Shown: one piece after another, positions 22,001-34,000 of the stretch
How the letters are laid out: the number at the start of each line of letters is the position of its first letter
How positions within the stretch are numbered: position 1 is the stretch's first letter
Assembly: GCA_949987565.1 (NCBI GenBank)
Contig: OX465110.1
Span: forward strand, 17,400,394 to 17,464,393
Origin: Luidia sarsii
Lineage: Eukaryota > Echinodermata > Asteroidea > Paxillosida > Luidiidae
DNA length: 64,000 nucleotides
Direction of reading: 5' to 3'
Notes under the pieces: generated by a model
Database searches by the model: none
What the model saw: the letters and a program-made list of their open reading frames with translations, nothing else
What the model was told of the DNA's origin: nothing
Program-made: the position numbers and the translations under genes

Positions 22001-25000
22001 TCAAGAACATTCTGCAGTCCATCAAGGACATACTGCAGTCCATCAAGAACATTCTGCAGTCCATCAAGAACATTCTGCAGTCCATCAAGAACATTCTGCA
22101 GTCCATCAAGAACATTCTGCAGTCCATCAAGAACATTCTGCAGTCCATCAAGAACATTCTGCAGTCCATCAAGAACATTCAGAAGTCCATCAAGAACATT
22201 CTGCAGTCCATCGAGAACATTCTGCAGTCCATTGTGTGGTCCACTAAGAACATTATGTTGTCCATTCAGATTATTCTGTACACCATTAATAAAAACATGC
22301 TGCGGCCCCATGCCTCTCTGCACTAAACGAGACACTGGTTGTGCATCTGAATGACAGAGGTGACCTCTTACCCGGAACCGGTCCTCGGTGAGCCCTTTGC
22401 CGAGCTCCAGGGACTTCTGGCGGTGCTGGATGGCCGGCTTCAGATCCGGAAACATGTCCCTTGTCATGTAGTCGTGCAGTACCAGTCGCTGTCAGTGTTC
22501 AACAGAAAAATGCGCACAGAGTTCCAGGGTGGGATATTTTAATAATTGAACGGGAAAGTTTGCGGTCCAGCGGTGTAAAGATAAAGAAGATGTGGAGGTT
22601 GGAGGAGGAAAGGAGGAAGAGGAAAAAGAGGGAGAGAAGGAGGACAAAGAAGAGGAAGAGGAGGAGGGGGGATCAAAATTCAGAGAATGAAGATGAGGAG
22701 GATGAGGAACAGGGACAAACACAAAAGGAGCAGGAGCAGGAGGAGGAGGGGGAGGAAGAGCAAGAAGAGGGGGAAGAGGAGGAGCAGGAGGAGAAGGAGG
22801 GGAGGAGGGAGAGAAGGAGGAAGAGGAGCAGGAGGAGGAGGAGAGGGAGGAGGAAGAGGAAGAGGATGAAGAGGAGGAAGAGGAGGAAGAGGAGGAAGAG
22901 GAGGATCAGGAGAAGGAGGAACAGGAAAAGGAGGGGGAGGAGGAAGAGGAGGACGAGGAGGAGGAGTAGGAGGTTTGGGATTGGCATTTGAATTAGGGAG
23001 AGAAAGAGTGATAACTAATACACAGGAACAGGGACGAAGACAAAAGAAGGAGGAGGAGGAGGAGGGAGGATGAGGAAGACGAGGAAGAGATAGGGGAGGA
23101 GGAGGAAGAGGAAGACGAGGAAGAGATAGGGGAGGAGGAGGAAGAGGAAGAGGAGGATAATGGTGATGATGGTTCTGAAAGTGATGAAGGAAAAGACAGT
23201 GATAACAGTGAATCCTCCCAAAGCGATGATAGTAAAGGCGACTCAGAGAGGACACGGGATGAGCAGGTCAACGAAGACGAAGACAGATTGACACAAAAAG
23301 TGTACAGCAAGGCAAAGGATAGGGTAGGGGGTAGAGATACGGGGGTTCGATGCTGGGACTGTCTGGTGTCGGGGACCCACCTCATTGTGCATGCTGGCCA
23401 GCAAGTCGTACAGGACGATCAACCTCTCCTTCTCCCCGCCCAGCTTCTGCTCAATGGTCATGGCCTTCTCTAGGAGGCTGAAGCACACCTCCAGCTGACC
23501 TGACTGCATCCTACCAATGCCAAAAAACAACCCCCAGATAAATAGAATGCTAAATGAATATAATATGTTTGTGTCCAGAGGAATGTAATTCTATGAGGGT
23601 TTGCCCTACCCACCGCTATACATATTTGAATGGCCCACTGTACTGTGTACACTCTGAATAGGGTCACTGTATCTGCACAGTCCATGGTATCAGTTACAAT
23701 CTTGTGTGCTGGCTGAATGAAAGCTGGCCAAGCAATCCCTAGATGAAGCTAGTGGTCTATTTCATCAAGCTCATTATATCATACTATATCTGTGATGCAA
23801 CGCGGTACCCGCCGCTACACAGCGAATCCGCCACACAACCTGAAGAAGTCATGGGTTCGAATCCAGCCCTAGCTGCCTTTTTCTTTTTTTCGCAAGCAAC
23901 TGGCCAGAGCAGTAAGCACTCAGTCGGTTCTATGCTGCCTGTGGCAGTATTTTAGGAAAGAATTGAAATTTGTTTTCAGAGTGTCTGATCCGCAATGACC
24001 AGGCGATGAAGACCACTTACAGAACTCGTCCCACTTTCTCGCACAGGAGACTGAAGTCCTTCTCGTTTGTGGTTTCTGCTTTTTCCACTTTCTCCAGCTC
24101 GGCGACGTACATCTTTTCCATGGCGGCCATGTTGTCGACAGCCTGGGGACGTTAGGGGCAGAGAAATCGATGTGAATCCACACGGCTTGAGTAATAATAA
24201 TCCAAGTCACTGTCTTTAGGTGTGCTGAGGTTGAGGTATTGGGTATTGAGGTCTCAGTCTCAGTCTTGGGCATTGAGGTTTTGGTCTCTGTCTTGGGCAT
24301 TGAGGTCTCAGTCTCAGTCTTGGGCTTTGAGGTTCTTGGTCTTGGGCATTGAGGTGATGGGCAAGGGCAGTAAGGTCTCTGTCTTGGGCTTTGAGGTCTC
24401 GGTCTCTGTCTTGGGCTTTGAGGTCTCGGTCTCAGTCTTGGGCATTGAGGATTTGGTCTCTATCTGTCTTGGGCATTGATGTCTTGTCTCAGTCTTGGGC
24501 ATTGAGGTTTCGGTCTCTGTCTTGGGCATTGAGGTCTTGGTCTCAGTTTTCGGTCTTGGGCATTGATGAGGTCTCAATCTCTGTCTTGTGCATTGAGGTC
24601 TCTGTCTATGCATTGGGCATTGAGGTCTCGGTCTCAGTCTTGGGCATTGAGGTTTTGGTCTCTGTCTTGGGCATTGAGGTCTTGGTCTCAGTCTTGGGCA
24701 TTGAGGTTTTGGTCTCTGTCTTGGGCATTGAGGCTTTGGTCTCTGTCTTGGGCTTTGAGGCCTCGGTCTTGGGCATTGAGGTCTCGGTCTTGGGCATTGA
24801 GATCTCAGTCTTGGGCACTGAGGTCTCAGTCTTGGACATTGAGGTCTCAGTCTTGGGCATTGAGGTCTCAGTCTTGGGCATTGAGTTATCGGTCTTGGGC
24901 ATTGAGGTATCGGTCTTGGTCATTGAGGTCTCTGTCTTGGGCATTGAGGTCTCGGTCTTGGGCAGTGAAGTCACTGTCTCTTTCATGGGCATGCCTAGGC

Positions 25001-28000
25001 TATCCTTCCCGGACTCCTACCTGTCTCCAGAAGGAGAGCATTTCTCCGCTGAAGTCCTCCCGGAAGTAGTGGTCGAAGACGGGCCACTCCAAGAGGAACT
25101 CCAACAATCGTTTCTTGTCCCCAATCTTGCACAGGTGGTATGGGTACTCCTGATTGGTCGATGGAGAGGAGAGTCAAGACAATGCTCATGAATATTCAAA
25201 TACCAGAAGGCCAGTCAGGGTGAAGGGTCAGACAGCCGGAGTGCAGTTCACATGAGTCTTAGGCCGTGTCAAGAACGGGCTTCCAGAGCTATGGCTAGGG
25301 CTATGGTCTTCACATCTCCGTGGGTTTCCAATGGGGGAAGACCTAGCCCTAGCTCTAGACGCCCGTTTCGGACACGGCCTTACAATGAGGGGTGGATGTT
25401 TTGGGGCCATTTTGGGGGACTGTTTCTCACTATATGAGAAGGGGGGATAGGAGGAGGTGGGGAATGGGCTAGAGGAGTAGGCAGATGGGGAGGAAGAGGG
25501 GAAAGAGGACAGGGGAGGAGGAGAGTAGGGAAGAAGAGAAACGTGGGATGGGAGAGACGAGGAGGAAAAAGAGGAAGAAGAGAGTAGAGAGTAGGAGAGG
25601 GAGGAAGGGAAGATAGGAAGAGAAGGAGAAGAGAAAAGAGGAGACGTAGGAGGAAAATAAGTAGGAAGAGAAATGGGTGGAGGAATAGGAAGATAAGGAG
25701 GAAGAGGAGGAGCAGAAGGAAGCGGGTTAAGAAGAGGATGAGAAGTGGAGGAGGGGCAAAAAGAAGAGAAGTAGAAAGAGGAAGAGAAGGAGAAAAGTGA
25801 AAAAGAGGGGCAGCAGCAGCCAGAGAACGGCGCTTACATCCCTGGCCCATCCTCAAATGAAGGCTTGGGTCGGTCATGGGATCAGATACCGATGTCGGCA
25901 AGCAAGCGTCTTAGCCTACCTCTCCCTTGCGGTCAATGTTGGCCACCTTCTGAAAGTAGTTGGCCAGCTTGTTGTGCCACCAGTTGTACAGGCCCTGCAG
26001 GGTCTGATTGGACTTCTGCTGGGATTTCTGACCAAAATACCTGCACACACAAAAAAGGCACGAGTTCAATCTGGAGCCCAATCTCAAAAAGCCGCTTAAA
26101 GCCCATACGCAACAATTGGTAAGATTAAAAAACAGAAATGTTCACAGATTTATTTTTCAAATTAATTGCAGCAAAGGGGATAAAGAGACATTGTTAGAGG
26201 TTGAAAAACATACCGCGGCCAAACCTGTGTCGGTGAAAAAAATTATAGGTGATTTTGTCTGAATATGCGGTCGCTGTCAAAATTTTGGTTGTCAAATTCA
26301 ATGAACGACAGCCATTTTCCTCTGTAAGCAAAATCCACCGTTAAGTGCAGACATTCCGCACTAGCTCTTCAAGCGCTGCATCCTTCCTAACGCACTCAGC
26401 GTACAGCGTCCCGTACCCGCAGAATTCTGCGTTAAGCCGAGCCAGGTGATTGGGGGACCTCTTACTTGGCTCTGACCGCCTTGCTGAGCGACCGGTGGTA
26501 GAAGTCCAGCCGGCCCTCCCCGCTGTCCCCAAACGGCCGGAGGAACGGCTTGAGGGCGCGGAAGACGCGGGCCCACTTGTGTGCGGACAGCGGCCCGATG
26601 TCCGCGGCAGTCTTCTCTCGCGACTCTGCAGCGGACGGAAAAAAGATGGCAAAAACCCCCCCCCAAAAAAACAATGAAATTTGAGCTGCTGTACTCAGGT
26701 TTACAACAACTGGTTGCTTGCATCTGAATGAAAATGGAGGGGGGGAGGGGGTGCATGATCCCTGGAGATGTACGGCAGTTAATGGTTGAATTGCTTCTGA
26801 CTGGCGCGCCCCCACCCCGGCACAGACTGGTTGACTATTTTGGGAAGGCCTCATCTAAGGGCTGGATAGCTCAGATGATAAGAGCGCCGGTACACAAAAC
26901 CAGAGGACTCGGGTGCAAGTCCCAGCTCAGTCAAAGTTTTCTTTGCCGTTTTTTCAAAATGGTTTCAAAGTTCTCAGTCATTTTTTCCTTTGATTCTTTC
27001 AGTTTATTCAATATTTTTTTTTATAGATATATGGATTTGTCATCAATAGCAATTTCGGAAAAGGTACAGAGTGGGCCATTCAGTGAACCACAGTGCCTGC
27101 ATTCAGCTGACTGATACCAGGGACTGTGTGGATGCAATGACACTATTCAGAGTGCACACAGTGGGCCATTCAGTGAACCACAGTGCCTGCATTCAGCCGA
27201 CTGATACCAGGGACTGTGTGGATGCAATGACACTATTCAGAGTGCACACAGTGGGCCATTCAGTGAACCACAGTGCCTGCATTCAGCTGACTGATACCAG
27301 GGACTGTGCGGATACAATGACCCTATTCAGAGTGTACACAGTGGGCCTTTCAGTGGACCACAGTGCCTGCATTCAGCTAACTGACACCATGGACTGTGTG
27401 GATGCAATGACCCTATTCAGAGTACACACAGTGGGCCATTCAGTGAACCACAGTGCTTGCATTCAGCTGACTGATACCAGGGACTGTGTGGATGCAATGA
27501 CCCTATTCAGAGTGTGCACAGTGGGCCATTCAGTGAACCACAGTGCCTACATTCAGCTGACTGATACCAGGGACTGTGTGGGTACAATGACCCTATTCAG
27601 AGTGCACACAGTGGGCCATTCAGTGAACCACAGTGCCAGTACTCAGCTGACTGATACCATGGACTGTGTGGATGCAATGACGCCATTCAGGGTGTGCATG
27701 CTAGATACAAGTCAGCAACCTTCACCGTCAACACCTCACTTACCTCCTTCACCCTTCTCGCTCTTCTTGGAGGGAGGCATCAGGTTGTCCTCGTCGCCCA
27801 GGATGGAGAGGAGCTCCGTCTCAAGGAGACCGTGGCAGGAGCACTCCAGGAGGCAGAGGGTGGCCACCAGCAGCTGGCCTCCGTTCTCCTCCTCAAAGCG
27901 GGTCAGGACCTGCTCCAGCAAGCTAGAACGGAGGATCACAGATATTAACATGATGCTTAGGCTGAGAAGAATGTCATTCAACGAGGGTCTGCCCTGCTCG

Positions 28001-31000
28001 ACGTAATTGGCAGCTGAGGAGAAAGAAGAGAAGGAGGAAGAGGAGGGAGAGGAGGAAGATGAGGAGCAGAGGGAAGGGGAGGAAGAGGAGAAGAACGAAG
28101 AGGAAGAGTAAGAAGGCGAGCAGAAGGAGGGGGAGGAAGGGGAGGAGAAAGAAGAGGAGAAAGAAGAAGAGAAGGAAGAAGAGGGAGAGGAGGAAGAGGG
28201 AGACGAGGAAGATGAGGAGCAGAAGGAAGGGGAGAAAGGGGAGAAAGAAGAGAAGGAGAAAGAGGAAGAGGAGGAGCAGGAGGAGCAGGAGGGGGAGGAA
28301 GAGGAGAAAGAAGAGGAAGAGGAGGAAGAGGAGGAAGAGGAGAAAGAAGAGGAAGAGGAGGAAGAGGAGGAAGAGGAAAAGCAGAAGGAGGGGGAGGACG
28401 AGGGGCAGAAAGAAGAGAAGGAGCTAGACTCACTTGAGCAAGCCGTCGGCCAGGCTGTTGATCTTGTCCGAGAGCGACTCAAAGAGGCCGAAGACGCGCA
28501 GCTCCTCGCAGGCCACGGACAGCCAGAGGGGGTTCTGGGAGGAGTCCTTGCTCAGCAGGCTGGCCATCTGCTCTGCGTCCAGTCGCTTCTGGTACTTGCC
28601 CAGGGTCTCCTTGACAATGGCCTGGTGGTGAGGCGGAAGAGATGGGATCAGGGAAAGACCGGTACCCCTCCTCACACCGACATCAGGAATTTCATCGAAA
28701 TCCCGATACTGAGAATGCGGTACAGTCCGTTCACTGCGCTGTTTATAACCACTTTGCGCCGGAACCTCCGAATTTGGAGCGCCGGTGGTGATGCTATGAG
28801 CCACGCCCCCCTGAATATGGGCACCGCTTTTGTCCAGATTTTGAACAAAGACTCTTTTTCAGCCTACCGTAAGGCAATATATGCAGCACGACAAAAGCCA
28901 CACAGATGTCTGATTGCGCCAGGTTTGACTCGCTTCTGCACATAGGCCGTTTACAAAATGAAGGTCTAGGCTCGGGCTTAGGCTTCGGTCACATCTCTCT
29001 CACCCGTTATAATGTCACAGGCGTCTAGAACCAAGCCTTTTGGCCCCAGTTTCTTGCTGAATACTCTGTACTTTATCAAGCAAAAAAAAACCTTCAACCT
29101 CGGCGACAAACCACAACCTGGATTTGGAGGTTTTGTCAGACGGAGACAAAGCCTGAGCCCGAGCCTGCACCATGGATTCGTGAAGGGCTTAAGAAATGAT
29201 CCAATAACGTCTACATCATCATCAGTTTGAGAGGGAAAGTCAGGAAGGTTGATCTAGGCAATGCAGGGGAGGGGGGTGGGGCCTATTACCTCTCGAGATG
29301 TCATGTCCAGCGGGGTGACGTACAGCTCCACCGGCTTGATGGGCCGGGAGCGCAGGGTCTTGTGCTGAGGTGTCTCGTCGATCATGGAGAAGATGCAGCG
29401 CACCTGGGTGCTTAGCTTGTTGGGCAACCAGTTCATGACAGTGGACTCCTTGGACTCGTCAAACTGGGGGGGGGGAGGGAGGGAGAGAGAGGGGGACAAA
29501 TCCAAGGCCGCAGGATATCAATGAGGAAAGTCGGGGCCAGCGGTGGAAGAACATGATACAGGGCACCAGTGAACAGGGCAGGATGCCATGAACAATGCAG
29601 GATACCAGCGATGTTTACCAGGGGTCATCCTGACCGTATGTATAAGGCCCACCCTTTCTGGCTTATTGTGTAACAAATAGTATTATTGAGACAGGTCCTG
29701 CTAGGATCAAAACGTCAGGCCCACTAAATTTTAACAAATAGTTTTATTGTGCTTTTATCATTACAGGCTTTTGAATTGACATTGGAATAATTTCTGCATT
29801 CATTTCATTTCATACACACGCTACATGTACGTGGGTAGTTTATTCTTGTTTACATTGTAACTGTAGGCCTACATGGCCTAAAATGGCTGGGTTTGGTTTG
29901 CTCAGCAATTTCATGTGTTTGACAATTTTTCAGGTTGTTGTTTGGGTGTTTGAAGGGGTCTGGTGTGCCCATCTTTCAATTGGGTCTGGTGTGCCCATCT
30001 TTCAATTGGGTCTAGTGTGCCCAAATTTCAATTGGGTCTGGTGTACCCAACTTTCATTTAGGTCTGCTGTGCTCAACTTTCCTATGGGTCTGGTGTGCCC
30101 AAATTTCAATTGGGTCTGGTGTGCCCAAGGGGTCTGGTGTGCCCAACTTTCATTTAGGTCTGCTGTGCTCAACTTTCCTATGGGTCTGGTGTGCCCAAAT
30201 TTCAATTGGGTCTGGTGTGCCCAAGGGGTCTGGTGTGCCCAACTTTCATTTAGGTCTGCTGTGCTCAACTTTCCTATGGGTCTGGTGTGCCCAAATTTCA
30301 ATTGGGTCTGGTGTACCCAACTTTCATTTAGGTCTGCTGTGCTCAACTTTCCTATGGGTCTGGTGTGCCCAAATTTCAATTGGGTCTGGTGTGCCCAAGG
30401 GGTCTGGTGTGCCCCACTTGATTTTCTTTTTGTTATTTGCCAGTTTGCCCTGAATACAAAGTATTGGTATTCGGTAGAAATTGTTTCTGGCTGAATCAAA
30501 ATAAATTCATGCTGCATGGCATTTTGGCACAAAACATGATAATTACTGTCGTGGGTGACATTTTATTTTTAAAGTCTAAGAATAATTGCAGGATATCAAT
30601 GAGAATAACAGGGCACCAATGCAAAAAACAAGATACTGGTGAACAAAACAGGATACTGGTTAGAAATGCAGGTTACCACTGAAAAAACAAGGTACCAGTG
30701 AACAGACAGGGAAAACAGTAAAGAGTCGTTTTTCAGTTTCAGTTTCACCTGTATCCTGACCATCCACCTGTTTCCTGACCATTAACTGGTATCCGGTCTG
30801 TTCATTGGTATACGGTCCATTCACCAATATCTTGACCATTTACCGGTATCCTGACCATTCACCGGTATCCTGACCATTCACTGGTATCCGGTCCATTCAC
30901 TTGCTTTCCCATTTGGTTCTCTTGCATACATCCTGTTCATTGGTTCCCTGCCTACAGCACACCTGATTCTATGGAGCACTGACCTGATTGAGGGCGTCGA

Positions 31001-34000
31001 TAACGATGATCAAGGGGCGGGTGTTGGGGTTGGACAGGGTTGCGTAGGTCAGCTGACAGGTTGTCTCCAGATCCTTGGGCATGGTGGTGTCCTGCGTGGA
31101 TGAACACAGAGTGTAAATACTTTTTTTATTTCCTGGAAATCACTGAAGGCCAATAAATTGTGCGATTGCGAGGGAGCGCTATCGCGACCGAGAGATGCGA
31201 CTGCGAGTGAGGGCTTATGTGACCAAGAGATTCACGGCAGGGGTGCAGGCGCCCTTAGGTTTTAAGGGTTTTAACAGATAAAAATTAGCAGTCTGTGATA
31301 CCTGTTTGACATAAATCCCCCCCACACACAAAAAAAAAAAAGGAAAAACAAATTAAATAAAAAATTCACGCCATTTCCGGAAATACAGAAAATTCCGAAA
31401 GCCTTACAGCTCTGCTTGTTTTGAAAAATGGCACAGAAAAAATGTATACATATTGTGGTAGTCTTGACCTGTTGCTGCGAATGGATGCTTCGGATGCTGG
31501 CTGTGACTACCCTATGATACATGTAAGGCCTTTATGTTGTATAATCTTAGCCAGTCATCCGACCAACAAAAGGTGAAGACCGTACTTCTTATTTCTATTA
31601 TTTGAGGAGTGTCCCGATTATGTTCCTTGTTAAGCCAGTCGTCAATTTCACCCAAACCATCGTAACTTACAACCAATCGCAAGTTGATGAGCGATGCACA
31701 GAAACCATATGACCTGTCTCAAGTTACGATGGTTTATCCATCGTATGTTGAGTTACGATGCATCGTATAAAGGCTTTGTGAAATCCAGCCCAGGCCACAT
31801 TTAACTTTGTATCTTTTGGAGGCAGAAACCTAGTAATTTTATGTTTCTTGATCGCCCCTCTCATTAGTGTGATTTATTTTGTTGAACCAGCATTTGGTTT
31901 CCTATCAGCTTCAATTATTCCTGTAAGCTACTTTTGATTAGTACCACCACCAAGCCTTGTTGGATTTTGGTTAGACTGTTTGATGAGTTGAACAGGGAGA
32001 CTGGGTACTCACATTGACCACACCCAGTTCCTTCAGCAGGCGCTTGAGAGTGGCCTCTAGGTTGGGCGATCCGGGCACCGCGCCCACAAAGTGGTAGAAG
32101 ACGTGCCAACCTTGGTCACCGCCCCTGCAAATGGCGGGCAAAAGCAAAAAAAATGACATCGCTGTTCCCTCGCTTCAATCGTTTGGCCAAGTCAATGTCA
32201 GATCTTGGACAGCTGTTGGAACTGTTTTTATGTTCCGCATAAAATCTCAATGAGGGTCAGTAATTGCAAAATGATGAGAAGAAAAAAAGAGTGCACTTTA
32301 CAAGGATGTAAGTGACCGACAAAGTCGTTTCCTGAAAATCAGTGCAAGCCAATAAATAGTGCGACTGCGGGTGAGCGCGTACGCGACTGAGAGATTCACG
32401 ACAGGGGTCTCTATGAACATCTAAACCGTGAAAATGGGGTGAAAATTAGCCATGAAAAGAAAATTCACCGTGTTTTCACCCTTATTTCATGGCACACAGT
32501 TAGCCAAGTCATTTTCACGGTGTTTTCACCAGTGGTCTCCAAGGCCACATTCCTGGTAGTCAATCGCTAGAGGCAATTTAGAAGTATCTGGGAGTGACAG
32601 GTAAAAGGGCACCGTACAGTACCTCTATGTGGGCTGGTGGTCCCTACTGGTAATTGAATTAGCCATCCCTCAAGGCTGGAGCTTGCCACCCTAGATATTC
32701 ATTATTCACGTTTTTTTTCACGGTCTCTTTAGTGACCAGAAAATATCCTTATCAGGTCAGAGAGGCGATTATTTTCACGGTGAATCCACTGTAAAATGCA
32801 CTGAAATCACAGTGACTTTTTAGTTTCACGGCAAAATGACAATTTTACCCCCTTTTCACGGTTTAGATGTTCATATACTGGGTGCAGGCGCCCTTCAGTT
32901 TTTAGGGTGTTAACAGATAAAAATGAGCCATTTTAGGTCCCTTTTTTACATAAAAAAAGAAAAGAAAAAAAGATAGAATAAATAAAATCACGTCATTTCT
33001 GGAAATCCAGAAATTTCCGGAAATCTTACATCCCTGATACATGGTGATATACAAAAATGTTGCAAACTGCTTACTGACTAAAATTACCAAAATGTAAATC
33101 TAAAATTTAGTGGGCCTGACGTTTCGATCCTAGCAGGACCTTTGAGAAAGGTCCTGCTAGGATCGAAACGTCAGGCCCACTAAATTTTAGACCCTGATAC
33201 ATGTACATGGATTAATATGGATAGGAGGATGAGTAATGAGGTTCTGGTTCATCAGCCTTGGATGTCTTACCCTGGTATCTCCTTGGTCAGGGCCTTGGCA
33301 ACAGTCACGTCGGCCACTCGTGCCATGATGGACGATTTGCCAGTACCCGGACCTCCCAGCAGCAGCAGTGGAACTTCAATGCCGATACCCACGACGTGCT
33401 CCTTAATCTTTGTACAAAAAACACACACACACACAAAGGAAAATGAGTTTTTCTTTTTTAAAGAGAACGTCTTTCAGTCATTGAAACAAACATTGTAAAC
33501 TAGGCTCCTGACTAAAATATACAAATTCCACAAAAAGTCAGACAAATAAAGGAAAATTATAAACAATGTAGAAAAAAACAAATGGCACGGAAAACTTTGA
33601 TTGGACGAGGACTTGAACCTGAGACCTCTGGTTTGGTGTATCAGTGCTCTTACCATCTGAGCTATCCAGCCCATAGATGGTGGCCTTCCCGAATTATCAA
33701 CTAATCTATGCCAGGGTGCAGGCTCCAGTCAGAGAGTTTGTTTTCAATAAATAGTGAAAATACCACAAAATTTTATTGTTTGAGCTTTTTATCTATCATC
33801 CACCTATTGAATCTCGCCCTTCCAATCTGGTTTTTTTTTTTTGGGGGGGGGCCGTATCATTCTGCTTTAGAGAAATGTCCTGCAAGATCGAAACGTCGCG
33901 GCCCTCTACATTTTGGGAAGAAAATTTGACAGGACTGGGACTTCTGACTTCACATATACATGCGCTCTAACGTGCAAGCGTACCAGTGCTCTTTATTATT

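Noticed and set aside
21770..22255. Possible CRISPR array
   Set aside because: There are no unique spacers; units are directly adjacent, and the genome is clearly eukaryotic. The same holds for the arrays at 7021 and 24222.
21769..22467. 232-codon minus-strand frame with VLDGLQN repeats, and a plus-strand frame of ILQSIKN repeats
   Set aside because: Product of the 21-bp minisatellite; the frame merely runs into the true STAND exon at 22372-22488.
22461..22991. Arg/Lys/Glu-rich 176-codon plus-strand frame that looks like a basic nuclear protein
   Set aside because: Translation of the polypurine tract; stops are rare in GA repeats on this strand and no conserved domain is visible.
26864..26945. 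Candidate tRNA gene
   Set aside because: A and B boxes are present, but the ends do not form a 7-bp acceptor stem, the anticodon arm is not convincing, and the sequence recurs as a SINE.
27071..28006. 311-codon plus-strand frame with a 30-residue repeat
   Set aside because: The 90-bp period keeps frames open; no splice, start context or homology, and it overlaps a STAND exon in antisense.
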